From NCBI RefSeq assembly GCF_003335105.1, contig NZ_QFWQ01000005.1:248001-312000 (forward strand): a DNA stretch of 64,000 nt, in the 5' to 3' direction. Below the pieces are notes generated by a model. That model saw only the letters and a program-made list of their open reading frames with translations, did no database searches and had not been told where the DNA came from. This DNA is from Rhodanobacter denitrificans. GTDB lineage: Bacteria; Pseudomonadota; Gammaproteobacteria; Xanthomonadales; Rhodanobacteraceae. Shown one piece after another: positions 41,334 to 52,925 of this stretch. Made by a program: the position numbers and the translations under genes. Position 1 is the first letter of the stretch, and every line of letters starts with the position of its first letter.

Positions 41334-41585
41334 GGTCTCGTTACCGTGCAGGGGCACGGAGCGAGCGGGTCAGACCGGTACGGTCCCGCTCACGGCCGTG
41401 CCGTGATGGTATGGCTGCGGTGGGCATGGCGACGCTGGCGCGTCGGGCTGCCGCCGCGACTACTGGCGGGATCGTCGTTCATCTGGGTTGCAATTATCCA
41501 ATGGGGCCCCGGGCGGGGCGCGCGCATGATCGGCGCGCGCGACCGGCGTGTCAATGCCGGTCGCGTGCGCTGCAGGGCTTCGTCA

Positions 41586-43412
41586 CTAGCCGCGCGAGGC
41601 GCGCTTGCGATCGTTCTCGGTGAGGTGTTTCTTGCGCAGGCGGATTTCCTTCGGCGTGACCTCGACCAGCTCGTCGTCGTCGATGAAGTCCAGCGCCTGT
41701 TCCAGCGTGAATTTGATCGCCGGGGTCAGCTGGATCGCATCGTCCTTGCCCGAGGCGCGCATGTTGGTCAGCGGCTTGGGCTTGATCACGTTCACCGTGA
41801 GGTCGTTGTCCTTGGCGTGGATGCCGACCAGCTGGCCTTCATACACGTTGTCGCCCTCGGCCGCGAACAGCTTGCCGCGATCCTGCAACGGCCCCAGCGA
41901 GTAGGCCGGGGTGGTGCCGCCGGCGTTGGCGATCATCACGCCGTTGAGGCGCTTGGCGATCTGGCCTTCTTCCTTCGGACCGTAATGGTCGAACACGTGG
42001 AACAGCAGGCCCGAGCCCTGGGTGAGGGTCTTGAACTGGTTCTGGAAGCCAATCAGGCCACGCGCCGGGATCATGTACTCCAGGCGCACGCGGCCCTTGC
42101 CGTCGGGTTCCATGTTCTTGAGCTGGCCCTTGCGCATGCCGAGGCGCTCCATCACCGGACCCTGGTGCGTTTCCTCGACGTCCACCACCAGCTGCTCGAA
42201 CGGCTCCATCTTCTGGCCGTCGATTTCCTTGATGATCACTTCCGGACGCGATACGGCCAGTTCGTAGCCCTCGCGGCGCATGTTCTCGATCAGCACCGAC
42301 AGATGCAGCTCGCCGCGGCCGGAGACCAGGAACTTGTCGGCGTCCGAACCCTGCTCGACCTTCAGCGCCACGTTGTGCACCTGCTCGCGCTCCAGGCGGT
42401 CCTTGAGCTGGCGGCTGGTGAGGAACTTGCCGCCGGAGAGATCCTTGTTGCCGGCGAACGGCGAATTGTTCACCTGGAAGGTCATGCTGATGGTCGGCTC
42501 GTCGACGGTCAGCGCGGGCAGCGCCTCGGGCGTGTCCAGTGCGCAGATCGTGTCGGAGATGGTCAGGTCGGCAATGCCCGAGATGGCGACGATGTCGCCC
42601 GCCTCGGCGCTGTCCTGTTCGATGCGCTCCAGGCCGAGGAAGCCGAGCACCTGCAGCACCTTGCCCTGGCGCTTCTTGCCGTGCCGGTCGATCACCGCCA
42701 CCGGCATGTTCTTCTTCAGCGTGCCGCGCTGGATGCGGCCGATGCCGATCACGCCGACGAAGTTGTTGTAGTCCAGCTGGCTGATGCGCATCTGGAACGG
42801 GCCGTCCGGATCGACGTCAGGCTTGCTGACGTGCTGCATGATCGCCTCGTACAGCGGGGTCATGTCGCCTTCGCGCACGCTGTCGTCAAGGCTGGCATAG
42901 CCGTTCAGGGCCGAGGCGTAGACGATCGGGAAGTCCATCTGTTCCGGCGTGGCGCCCAGGCGATCGAACAGATCCCAGACCTGCTCGACGACCCACTCGG
43001 GGCGTGAACCGGGACGATCGACCTTGTTCACCACCACAATGGGCTTGAAGCCCATCGCGAACGCCTTCTGGGTCACGAAGCGGGTCTGCGGCATCGGGCC
43101 GTCCATCGCGTCGACCAGGATCAGCACCGAGTCCACCATCGACAGCACGCGCTCCACCTCGCCACCGAAGTCGGCGTGGCCGGGGGTGTCGACGATGTTG
43201 ATGCGGTTGCCCTGCCAGGTGATCGCGGTGTTCTTGGCCAGGATGGTGATGCCGCGTTCCTTTTCCTGGTCGTTCGAGTCCATCACGCGCTCGGCCAGCA
43301 CGGTGCGCTCGTTGAGCGTGCCGGACTGTTTGAGCAGGCAATCGACGAGAGTGGTCTTGCCGTGGTCGACGTGGGCGACGATGGCGATATTGCGCAGTTT
43401 TTCGATGGACAT
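41586..43412 (-). CDS. typA: Ribosome-associated GTPase TypA/BipA
   Basis: 608 residues, the family length. G1 is AHVDHGKT (13-20), G2 [11 protein letters not shown]3 [15 protein letters not shown] and G4 NKVDRPGSR, followed by the EF-G-like domains and the BipA-specific C-terminal domain ending in lysine- and arginine-rich residues. The protein helps 50S assembly at low temperature and under stress. The start ATG is 43412. The upstream gene on this strand (GntP permease) ends 150 bases away, so it has its own promoter. Confidence 0.96.
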   Translation of the reverse strand: MSIEKLRNIAIVAHVDHGKTTLVDCLLKQSGTLNERTVLAERVMDSNDQEKERGITILAKNTAITWQGNRINIVDTPGHADFGGEVERVLSMVDSVLILVDAMDGPMPQTRFVTQKAFAMGFKPIVVVNKVDRPGSRPEWVVEQVWDLFDRLGATPEQMDFPIVYASALNGYASLDDSVREGDMTPLYEAIMQHVSKPDVDPDGPFQMRISQLDYNNFVGVIGIGRIQRGTLKKNMPVAVIDRHGKKRQGKVLQVLGFLGLERIEQDSAEAGDIVAISGIADLTISDTICALDTPEALPALTVDEPTISMTFQVNNSPFAGNKDLSGGKFLTSRQLKDRLEREQVHNVALKVEQGSDADKFLVSGRGELHLSVLIENMRREGYELAVSRPEVIIKEIDGQKMEPFEQLVVDVEETHQGPVMERLGMRKGQLKNMEPDGKGRVRLEYMIPARGLIGFQNQFKTLTQGSGLLFHVFDHYGPKEEGQIAKRLNGVMIANAGGTTPAYSLGPLQDRGKLFAAEGDNVYEGQLVGIHAKDNDLTVNVIKPKPLTNMRASGKDDAIQLTPAIKFTLEQALDFIDDDELVEVTPKEIRLRKKHLTENDRKRASRG

Positions 43413-43562
43413 GGGATCGGCTCGGGCGGCTCGGAGGCCGTCACGCAGGTTTTTGAAGGGCGAATTGACCGATTATACGGACTTGTGTGACAACTTGCCC
43501 GTCATTTCTTCGATCCGTTCATCCAGTCTGCGCCCAGCGATCCGCGGACACCGCCGCAGCGG

Positions 43563-44960
43563 CTACACCACGCCGAGGAGATAGTACGCGGCGATAACCA
43601 CCAGCACCGCCAGCGTCTTGATCACGGTGATCGCGAAAATGTCCTTGTAGGCCTGGCGGTGGGTCAGCCCGGTCACCGCCAGCAGGGTGATCACGGCACC
43701 ATTGTGCGGCAGCGTGTCCATGCCGCCGGAGGCCATCGCGGCGACCCGGTGCAGCACTTCCATGGGGATGCCGGCGGCGTGCGCGTTGGCGACGAAGGTC
43801 TCGGCCATGGCGCCCAGCGCGATGCTCATGCCGCCGGAAGCCGAGCCGGTGATGCCGGCCAGCGCGGTGACGGTGACTGCCTCGTTGATCAGCGGATTCG
43901 GGATCGTGTGCAGTGCGTCGGCGACCAGCTTGAAGCCGGGCAGGGCGGCGATCACCGCGCCGAAGCCGTACTCGGAAGCCGTATTCATCGACGCCAGCAG
44001 CGCCCCGCCGACCGCTGCCTGGCTGCCGGCGGCGAGGTGCGCGGTCACCACACGCCAGGCAAACGCCAGCACGCACAGGATGCCGACCAGCAGCGCGCCC
44101 TCGACCGCCCAGATCGCGGCGACCTTGGACACCTCCTGCACCACCGGCTTCGCGCTGCCGACCACGCTGGGCAGGAACGACTGCGTTTCGCCGTAGAAGC
44201 GCGGGATCAGGTCGGTGAACAGCTTGTTGCATGCGCCGACCAGCACCAGCGGCAGCAGTGCAATCAACGGATGCGCCAGCTTGCCGCCCTCGAACGGAGC
44301 CGGTTCGTTGACCAGGTTGCCGCCGTAGCCTTCGCCGGCCGCGGCGGCCTTGCGTCGGCGCCAGTCCAGATAACCCAGGCCCGCGATCAGGATGAACACC
44401 GCGCCGATCGTGCCCAGCCACGGCGCCGCCCAGGTATTGGTGCCGAAGAACGAGGTGGGGATGATGTTCTGGATCTGCGGCGTGCCCGGCAGCGAATCCA
44501 TGGTGAAGGTGAACGCGCCCAGCGCGATGGTGCCCGGGATCAGCCGTTTCGGAATGTCCGATTGACGGAACAGTTCCGCGGCGAACGGGTACACCGCGAA
44601 CACCACCACGAACAGCGACACGCCGCCGTAGGTCAGCAGCGCGCACACCAGCACGATCGACAGGATCGCCCGGCTGCGTCCGACCAGGCCGATGGTGGCC
44701 GCCACGATCGCCTTGGAAAAACCGGACAGCTCGATCAGCTTGCCGAACACCGCGCCCAGCATGAACACAGGGAAGTACAGCTTGAGGAAACCGACCATCC
44801 TGTCCATGAACAGGCCGGTGAACATCGGCGCCACCAGCGACGGATCGGTCAGCAGCACCGCCCCCAGCGCGGCGATCGGCGCGAACAGGATGACGCTGTA
44901 GCCGCGATAGGCCGCGAACATCAGAAAGCACAGCGCGGCCAGCACGATCAGGAATGCCAT
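43563..44960 (-). CDS. GntP family permease
   Basis: 465 residues, almost wholly hydrophobic with about 12-14 membrane segments. GntP features are visible, such as the [20 protein letters not shown] region and [12 protein letters not shown]. GntP proteins carry gluconate or other small hydroxy acids with protons; some Pseudomonas members lie with 3-hydroxybutyrate genes. The start ATG 44960 has GAGGAG eight bases ahead. It is divergent from the TonB-dependent receptor, with a symmetric operator-like site in the gap, suggesting joint control. Confidence 0.87.
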   Translation of the reverse strand: MAFLIVLAALCFLMFAAYRGYSVILFAPIAALGAVLLTDPSLVAPMFTGLFMDRMVGFLKLYFPVFMLGAVFGKLIELSGFSKAIVAATIGLVGRSRAILSIVLVCALLTYGGVSLFVVVFAVYPFAAELFRQSDIPKRLIPGTIALGAFTFTMDSLPGTPQIQNIIPTSFFGTNTWAAPWLGTIGAVFILIAGLGYLDWRRRKAAAAGEGYGGNLVNEPAPFEGGKLAHPLIALLPLVLVGACNKLFTDLIPRFYGETQSFLPSVVGSAKPVVQEVSKVAAIWAVEGALLVGILCVLAFAWRVVTAHLAAGSQAAVGGALLASMNTASEYGFGAVIAALPGFKLVADALHTIPNPLINEAVTVTALAGITGSASGGMSIALGAMAETFVANAHAAGIPMEVLHRVAAMASGGMDTLPHNGAVITLLAVTGLTHRQAYKDIFAITVIKTLAVLVVIAAYYLLGVV

Positions 44961-45043
44961 CCGTAAATCTCCTCGAGATGAGCCCGGGCCGCGGCAACGG
45001 CCAGGACCATGGCCCCGGAGTATCCGCAGCGCCGAGCCGGGGC

Positions 45044-45067
45044 GGCACTGTACGAAGGTACAAGTGC
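45044..45067. promoter_or_regulatory. Inverted repeat between gntP-like and TonB receptor genes
   Basis: GGCACTGTAC at 45044-45053 and GTACAAGTGCC at 45057/8-45067 mirror each other, with one extra A in the right arm. It lies about 95 bases from each start codon and is a good place for a shared activator, perhaps the LuxR-type regulator at 54.6 kb. Binding is untested. Confidence 0.45.
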
Positions 45068-45160
45068 CCGTCCTTCCGCGGATGTCTAAGCTCGTTTCAT
45101 CAGCATCCATCATCGGTGGTTGCGCTCGCTGTCGAATACACCACGGGGAAAGGGGAAACC

Positions 45161-47383
<2,223 letters not shown>

Positions 47384-47400
47384 CGCGATCGTTCCTCCCC

Positions 47401-47440
47401 GCCCCGCGGGAGCGCCCAGCGCTTTCGCGGGGCGTTTTTT
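47401..47440 (+). terminator. Terminator after the TonB receptor gene
   Basis: GCCCCGCG and CGCGGGGC arms, separated by 17 bases, are followed by GTTTTTT. It starts 18 bases after the stop codon. Confidence 0.85.
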
Positions 47441-47546
47441 CCCGCTGCCGGCACGGGCCGGGGCGGGTACCATCGCGGTTCCGGCCGCCTCCGCGCGGCT
47501 TCACGGCTCCGGCCGATATTTGCCGGTCCGCCAACGGAGAACATGC

Positions 47547-48569
47547 ATGCGCAACACCCTCGGCCTGCTGGCCCTGCTGCTGGTCGCGCCGCTGGCCCGC
47601 GCGGGTGACGCGCCGCCATTGCCGACCCTGAAGATCGACGCCTCGCGTACCGCCGTGGTGGGCCTTTCTTCCGGCGCCTATATGGCGGCGCAGGTGCAGC
47701 TGGCCTACCCGGAACTGTTCCCCAATGCGGCGATCGTGGCTGGCGGCCCGTACGGCTGCGCCGGCGGCAAGCTGGAGGTGGCACTGGGCAGCTGCATGAA
47801 GGGCGTGCCGGCGCCAGACGTCGGCGCGCTGGTGGCCAGTGCCGGCAGGCGCTCCGCCGCCGGCGAGCTCGGCGCGCTGAAGGAGCTCGCGCACGCTCGC
47901 GTCTACCTGCTGCACGGCAAGGGCGACGCGCTGGTGGCACCCGCGGTAGCCGAGGCGGGCGCGCAGTTCTACCGGCAGCTGCGCGACGCCGTGCCGGGGC
48001 TGAAAGGCATGCAGGTGCACGACGACGGACAGCGTGCGTTCGCACACAACCTGCCGGTGGCCGCGCGCGGCGAGGATTGCGACAAGTCGGTGGCGCCATA
48101 CCTGGGTCACTGCGGCTTCGATGCGGCCGGCGAGATTTTCGCGCAGATGTTCGGCAAGCCGCCGCGCGCGGCGGGCAAGGCGCAGGGCGAGCTGCGCACG
48201 TTCGACCAGGATGCGCTGCGTCCTGGCGGCGCCGACGCGTTCCTGGCCGCCACCGGCTACGTCTACCTGCCGCCGGCCTGCCTCGCCGGCAAGCCGTGCG
48301 GCGTGGTGGTGGCGTTCCACGGCTGCAAGCAGAACGCCGCCGCGGTGGGCAACGCCTTCGTCGAGGACGCCGGCTTCAACCGGTGGGCCGACGTCTATGC
48401 CGTGGCGGTGCTATATCCTCAGACCCGCGCAAGTTTCGCGCCCTTGAATCCGCAGGCATGCTGGGACTGGTGGGGATACTCCGGAGCCGACTACGACAGC
48501 CGCCACGGCGTGCAGCTGCGTTGGCTGGTGAACGCGGTGCGCACTTTGGGTTTGCCTGCCGGCCATTGA
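47547..48569 (+). CDS. Short-chain-length polyhydroxyalkanoate depolymerase, type-2 catalytic domain
   Basis: 340 residues with a signal peptide (LGLLALLLVAPLARA). The lipase box GLSSG (39-43, nucleophile Ser41) lies very near the mature N-terminus, as in type-2 PHB depolymerase domains; VVAFHGCKQN and DWWGYSG are further landmarks. It should cut PHB or soluble 3-hydroxybutyrate oligomers outside the cytoplasm. The separate substrate-binding domain of many PHB depolymerases is missing, which favours oligomers or amorphous polymer. ATG 47547 starts the signal peptide; an ATG at 47543 is in another frame. Confidence 0.88.
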   Translation: MRNTLGLLALLLVAPLARAGDAPPLPTLKIDASRTAVVGLSSGAYMAAQVQLAYPELFPNAAIVAGGPYGCAGGKLEVALGSCMKGVPAPDVGALVASAGRRSAAGELGALKELAHARVYLLHGKGDALVAPAVAEAGAQFYRQLRDAVPGLKGMQVHDDGQRAFAHNLPVAARGEDCDKSVAPYLGHCGFDAAGEIFAQMFGKPPRAAGKAQGELRTFDQDALRPGGADAFLAATGYVYLPPACLAGKPCGVVVAFHGCKQNAAAVGNAFVEDAGFNRWADVYAVAVLYPQTRASFAPLNPQACWDWWGYSGADYDSRHGVQLRWLVNAVRTLGLPAGH

Positions 48570-48668
48570 TCGCATCCCATGCCGATGGTCTCGACGTCGT
48601 TGTAGGAGCGCACCCTGTCCACAAGGGACTTCCTGCGGTCGTGCGCGATGCCTTTGCCCTTGCTGCTT

Positions 48669-49376
48669 TCAGAGCGAAAAGCTCCAGAGGCAAGAGCTTT
48701 CGTGCGCCATCGGCGCCCGAGTTACTTTCTCTTTGCGTGGCCAAAGAGAAAGTAACCAAAGAGAAAGGCCACCCCGCTTGCGCGCTTTCCGGGCATCCTG
48801 CCCGGAAAGTTCGCGGCCGGGTTACGGGGTTTGTCGACAGGGCATCGGGCAACCGCTCCCTGCGTTGCCTCAACTCCGGCATCCATGCCGTCGCCTGCCC
48901 TGACGCCAAACTGGTTCGCATCCATGCGAACCACCCTTCGGGCTTTTCCTCCACCCGCCCGCCGCTGCAGAGGGGACCCCGGGTAGAGCGGCGCGCATCC
49001 TGCGCGCACTTTTCGGAAGAGCCAGGTCAAGAGCAGAGCAGGAGCAGGGCGACGCCTTGCTGTTGCTTCGGCCTTTCGTCTTTCCACCGAGTGCGGGCCA
49101 CGATGGCCAGCTGCTCTACCCGGGGTCCCTTGCGCGGCGGTGAGTCGGGGTCGACAGGCCGCGCAGCGGGTGTTGCCAGGGATGGCAACACCTTTTCGCG
49201 CGGGCAGGATGCCCGCTCGAAAAGCCCGGCCCCGACTCACGGACTTGCCGGGCAGGAGCCCGGCAAGCGCCAAACGGGGGGTCGTTTTCTCTTGGTTACT
49301 TCTCTTTTGGACAAGCAAAAGAGAAGTAACTCGGCCTCCGCAGGAGGTCGAAAGCTCTTCGCTCTGAACCAGCTGG
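48669..49376. mobile_element. Transposase-less inverted-repeat element (MITE-like)
   Basis: About 0.7 kb with long imperfect inverted ends. The left end (48670-48777) and right end (49285-49376) share TCAGAGCGAA, AAGAGCTTTCG and a hairpin block. The left hairpin GTTACTTTCTCTTTG/CAAAGAGAAAGTAAC is at 48722-48757, the right GTTACTTCTCTTTTG/CAAAAGAGAAGTAAC at 49295-49330. Inner parts are also mirror-like (GACCCCGGGTAGAGC near 48977 against GCTCTACCCGGGGTC near 49116). Open frames inside look like repeat artefacts. No gene is seen from 48570 to 49425. Confidence 0.7.
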
Positions 49377-49425
49377 GCGTGATCGAAGCGTTGCGGCTAA
49401 AGCCACTCGCGCAAGCGCAAACACC

Positions 49426-52400
49426 ATGCTGAGCGCCAGCGTCATCGCCGTCGCCGCGCTGTGCTGGCTCGGCCTGCTGTTCGGTGTGGCCCTGCTCGGC
49501 GAACGCCGCCCACACATTTTCGAGAAGCGCTGGGCGATCGTCTACGCGCTGTCGCTGGCGATCCACTGCACCTCGTGGACGTTCTACGGCACCGTGACCC
49601 AGGCCAGCCGCTCGGGCTGGTGGCTGCCGCCGACGTTCGTCGGGGCGATCCTGATGTACCTGTTCGCGTTGGGTTTCCTGCGCCGGATGGTGCAACTGGT
49701 GCGTGAGTACAACGCCGGTTCGCTGGCCGACCTGATCGCGGTGCGGCTGGGGCGGCATCCGGGACTGGCGGCGTTGGTCACGGTGGTAGTGGTGATCGGC
49801 ATCGTGCCGTACATCGCGCTGCAGCTGAAGGCGGTGGCGATGAGCTACGGCATCCTCAGCCATGGCCAGCTGGCCGAATCCAGCCCGTGGCAGGACAGCG
49901 CGCTGTATGTGGCATTGCTGATGGCGCTGTTCGCGATGCTGTTCGGCACCCGGCGCGCCTCGACCATGGCGCACAACCGCGGGCTGGTGCTGGCGATGGC
50001 GTTCGAATCGCTGTTCAAGCTGGGCGCGATGCTGGCGCTGGGCACGCTGCTGTTCGCCGCGTTGCCGGCGGATCTGCCGGCGAATGTGCCGGCGCCGCCG
50101 GACAGCGGCGGCTTCCCTGCGCTGATCCTGCTCGGCGCGCTGGCGATGTTCACCATGCCGCACCAGTTCTACGCCGGTATCGTGGAATGCCGCGAGGATG
50201 GCCAGCTGCGCACCGCGCGCTGGCTGTTCCCGCTGTATCTGCTGCTGATCTCGCTGCCGATCCTGCCGCTGGCGCGGCTGGGCGACGCGTGGCTGGGCGC
50301 GAGCGGCGTGTCGTCGGACATGTACGTGCTGGCGCTGCCGCTGGCGCGCGGCGAACACGGGTTGGCGCTGGTCGCTTTCCTCGGTGGCCTGAGCGCCGCC
50401 ACCAGCATGGTGGTGATCGCCACGCTGACCCTGAGCCTGATGGTGGTCAACCACTTCATCGCGCCGCTGCGGGTGCGGGCGGGCTGGGGCCGCGACGAGC
50501 ACGGCGATCTGCGCGGCGAACTGCTGAACTACCGGCGCGTGGCGATCCTGGTGGTGATCCTGCTGGCCTGGGCCTATAGCCGGCTGCTGGCGGGCAACGA
50601 GGCGCTGGCCGACATCGGCGCGATTTCATTCTCCGCGCTGGCCGGGCTGACCCCGGCGCTGCTGGCCGCGGTGTACCGGCCGCAACTGGGTTCGCGCGCG
50701 GTCATGGCCGGGCTTGCCGCCGGCACCCTGGTGTGGATGTATGCGGTGCTGCCAGCATTGCTGTCGTCCCTGCCGGCATGGCTGCATGACGGCCCGTTCG
50801 GCCTGCACTGGCTGGCGCCGGACGGCCTGCTCGGGCTGGGCAACTGGAACCGGCTTGGTCGGGCCGTGGTGGTGAGCCTGCTGGTCAACGTCGCGGTGAT
50901 GCTGGCGGTGGCCGGTTCGCGCTACGGCAGGGTGGCGCGTGCGGTCAGCGTGGGCGATGTCGGTCTGGTCGAACTGCGCGCGCTGGCGGCGCGCTTCCTG
51001 CCGTCGGAGCGGGTCGAACACCTGTTCGCCAGCGCGCCCGCTGTGGGGCCGGCCGGCGGTGCGCGCGTCGCCGAGGTCGAGCACGAGCTGGCCGCGGTGA
51101 TCGGCGCCGCCTCCGCGCGCCTGCTGCTGGAGGTGGTGCACCGGCAGGGCCGCGACGACCTCGATACGGTGGTCGCCATCGTCGGCGAGGCGGCGCAGGA
51201 CCTGCGCTTCAACCAGCGCGTGCTGGAGGCGGCGCTGGAGAACATGAGCCAGGGCATCTGCGTGGTCGACGCGGAGCTGCGCCTGGTGGCCTGGAACACG
51301 CCGTACGCGCGACTGTTCGACTATCCGCCGGAGATGTTGCAGGTGGGCCGGCCGGTGGCCGAGCTGACCCGTTACAACATCGACGCCGGCATGCTCGGCC
51401 CGGGTGAGGCGGAGCAGCGCGTGCAGCGTCGGCTGGCGCACATGCGCGAGGGCACCCGGCATCTGTCCGAGCGCCGCTTTCCCGACGGCACCATCGTCGA
51501 GATCCGCGGCAATCCGATGCCCGGCGGTGGCTTCGTCGCCACCTTCACCGATGTCACCGCGTTCCGCCAGACCGAGGCCGCGCTGAAGCGCGTCAACGAG
51601 ACGCTGGAACTGCGGGTGGAAAAACGCACCCGCGAACTGGCTGCGGCCTCGGCCGAGGCACAGGCGGCGAACGAGGCGAAGAGCCGCTTCCTCGCCGCGG
51701 TCAGCCACGACCTGATGCAGCCGCTGCACGCGGCGCAGCTGTTCGCCCACTCGCTCACCGAAAGCGGCACCGACGGGGCCAGCGCGCGGCATCTCAACGG
51801 CGCGCTCGCTGCCACCGAAGGCCTGCTCACCGGGTTGCTCGACGTGGCCCGGCTCGAGGGTGGCCGCCTCCATCCGCAGCCGCGCGCGTTCGCGCTGGCC
51901 GAAGTGCTGGATCCGCTGGCCGCCGAGTTCCGTGCCATCGCGATCGACCGCGGCGTGCGGCTGGACGTGGTCGGTACGCGCGCGTGGGTGCGCTCCGATC
52001 CGCAACTGCTGCGCCGGGTGCTGCAGAACTTCCTGTCCAACGCGCTGCGCTATGGCGAACGCGGCCGCGTGCTGCTCGGCGCGCGCCGGCGCGGCGTGCA
52101 GCTCCGCATCGAGGTGTGGGACACCGGCCCCGGCATCGCGCCGGAGGAGCAGCGGCTGATCTTCCAGGAGTTCCGCCGCGGCAGCGCCGCGGGCGGGCAG
52201 GGCCTGGGCCTGGGCCTGTCGATCGCCCAGCGCATGGCCGACCTGCTCGGCCACCCGCTCGGGCTGCGTTCGTGGCCCGGCCGCGGCAGCGTGTTCCATG
52301 TCGACATGCCGGTGGCGCAGGCCGTGGCGCGATCCGCGCCGCCCGCGCATGCGCCACAGCCGCTGCCTGCCGGCCGCGCGTTGCTGCTGGACAATGAACC

Positions 52401-52734
52401 GGCGGCGCTGGCCGCGCTTGGCAGCCTGCTGGCCGGCTGGGGCTGGCACGTCCATGTCGCCCGCAACGCCGAGCAGGCGCTGGCCGCACCGTGGCAGCCC
52501 GACCTGCACATCCTCGATTTCCATCTCGACGGCGGGCAGACCGGGCTGGACGTGTGGCATCTGCTGCGCGCCCGGTACGCCGACGTACCCGCCGTGATGC
52601 TCACCGCCGACCGCGACGGTGAATTGCGCCAGCGCCTGCTCGAAGCCGGAGTAGGCGTGCTGTACAAGCCGCTGAAGCCGCTGGCGTTGCGGCAGGTGCT
52701 GCAGCGGGTGACCGCGGGCGCCGTGCGGCCCTGA
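49426..52734 (+). CDS. Hybrid sensor kinase with transporter-like (SLC5) domain, CrbS-type
   Basis: 1102 residues. The first ~490 form a sodium/solute symporter (SSS/SLC5) domain with about 13 membrane segments (IHCTSWTFYGTVTQASRSGWW). A helical linker precedes a PAS domain (about 595-715), then HisKA with His761 in AAVSHDLMQPLH, an ATPase domain (QNFLSNALRYG, DTGPGIAPEE, GLGLGLSIAQRMA) and a C-terminal receiver domain with phospho-acceptor Asp1031 in HILDFHLDGG. This is the CrbS/MxtR arrangement that switches on acetate use through a LuxR-type partner; the partner candidate is at 54594. The N-terminal start is ATG 49426. Confidence 0.92.
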   Translation: MLSASVIAVAALCWLGLLFGVALLGERRPHIFEKRWAIVYALSLAIHCTSWTFYGTVTQASRSGWWLPPTFVGAILMYLFALGFLRRMVQLVREYNAGSLADLIAVRLGRHPGLAALVTVVVVIGIVPYIALQLKAVAMSYGILSHGQLAESSPWQDSALYVALLMALFAMLFGTRRASTMAHNRGLVLAMAFESLFKLGAMLALGTLLFAALPADLPANVPAPPDSGGFPALILLGALAMFTMPHQFYAGIVECREDGQLRTARWLFPLYLLLISLPILPLARLGDAWLGASGVSSDMYVLALPLARGEHGLALVAFLGGLSAATSMVVIATLTLSLMVVNHFIAPLRVRAGWGRDEHGDLRGELLNYRRVAILVVILLAWAYSRLLAGNEALADIGAISFSALAGLTPALLAAVYRPQLGSRAVMAGLAAGTLVWMYAVLPALLSSLPAWLHDGPFGLHWLAPDGLLGLGNWNRLGRAVVVSLLVNVAVMLAVAGSRYGRVARAVSVGDVGLVELRALAARFLPSERVEHLFASAPAVGPAGGARVAEVEHELAAVIGAASARLLLEVVHRQGRDDLDTVVAIVGEAAQDLRFNQRVLEAALENMSQGICVVDAELRLVAWNTPYARLFDYPPEMLQVGRPVAELTRYNIDAGMLGPGEAEQRVQRRLAHMREGTRHLSERRFPDGTIVEIRGNPMPGGGFVATFTDVTAFRQTEAALKRVNETLELRVEKRTRELAAASAEAQAANEAKSRFLAAVSHDLMQPLHAAQLFAHSLTESGTDGASARHLNGALAATEGLLTGLLDVARLEGGRLHPQPRAFALAEVLDPLAAEFRAIAIDRGVRLDVVGTRAWVRSDPQLLRRVLQNFLSNALRYGERGRVLLGARRRGVQLRIEVWDTGPGIAPEEQRLIFQEFRRGSAAGGQGLGLGLSIAQRMADLLGHPLGLRSWPGRGSVFHVDMPVAQAVARSAPPAHAPQPLPAGRALLLDNEPAALAALGSLLAGWGWHVHVARNAEQALAAPWQPDLHILDFHLDGGQTGLDVWHLLRARYADVPAVMLTADRDGELRQRLLEAGVGVLYKPLKPLALRQVLQRVTAGAVRP

Positions 52735-52925
52735 TCGGCATGGCGGCCGCCCTGGGCACTTCCGGTCACCCGCGTCGATCCCTCATCATTCCGGCAGGGC
52801 GATCCAATCGGCGGCGCCCATTTTCCGGCGGAATTTCCGATGCCGCAGACATGCCTGACGACGTGGGCTGATACTCCCCGAGACCCATGCGTTGCCGTGG
52901 GCGCCGCAGCAGCGAGCCCTGCACC

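Noticed and set aside
40020-43007. 995-codon plus-strand frame spanning the porin and typA region
   Set aside because: It crosses two real minus-strand genes and the gap between them and has the antisense composition; no motif is seen.
47520-49140. Possible frameshift or pseudogene at the end of the depolymerase gene
   Set aside because: The 340-residue frame has all expected landmarks and ends normally; the downstream open frames are part of the repeat element.
48722-49367. Several open frames inside the 48.7-49.4 kb repeat element, on both strands
   Set aside because: They consist of repeat-derived low-complexity sequence, start and stop within the inverted ends, and have no ribosome sites or domains.
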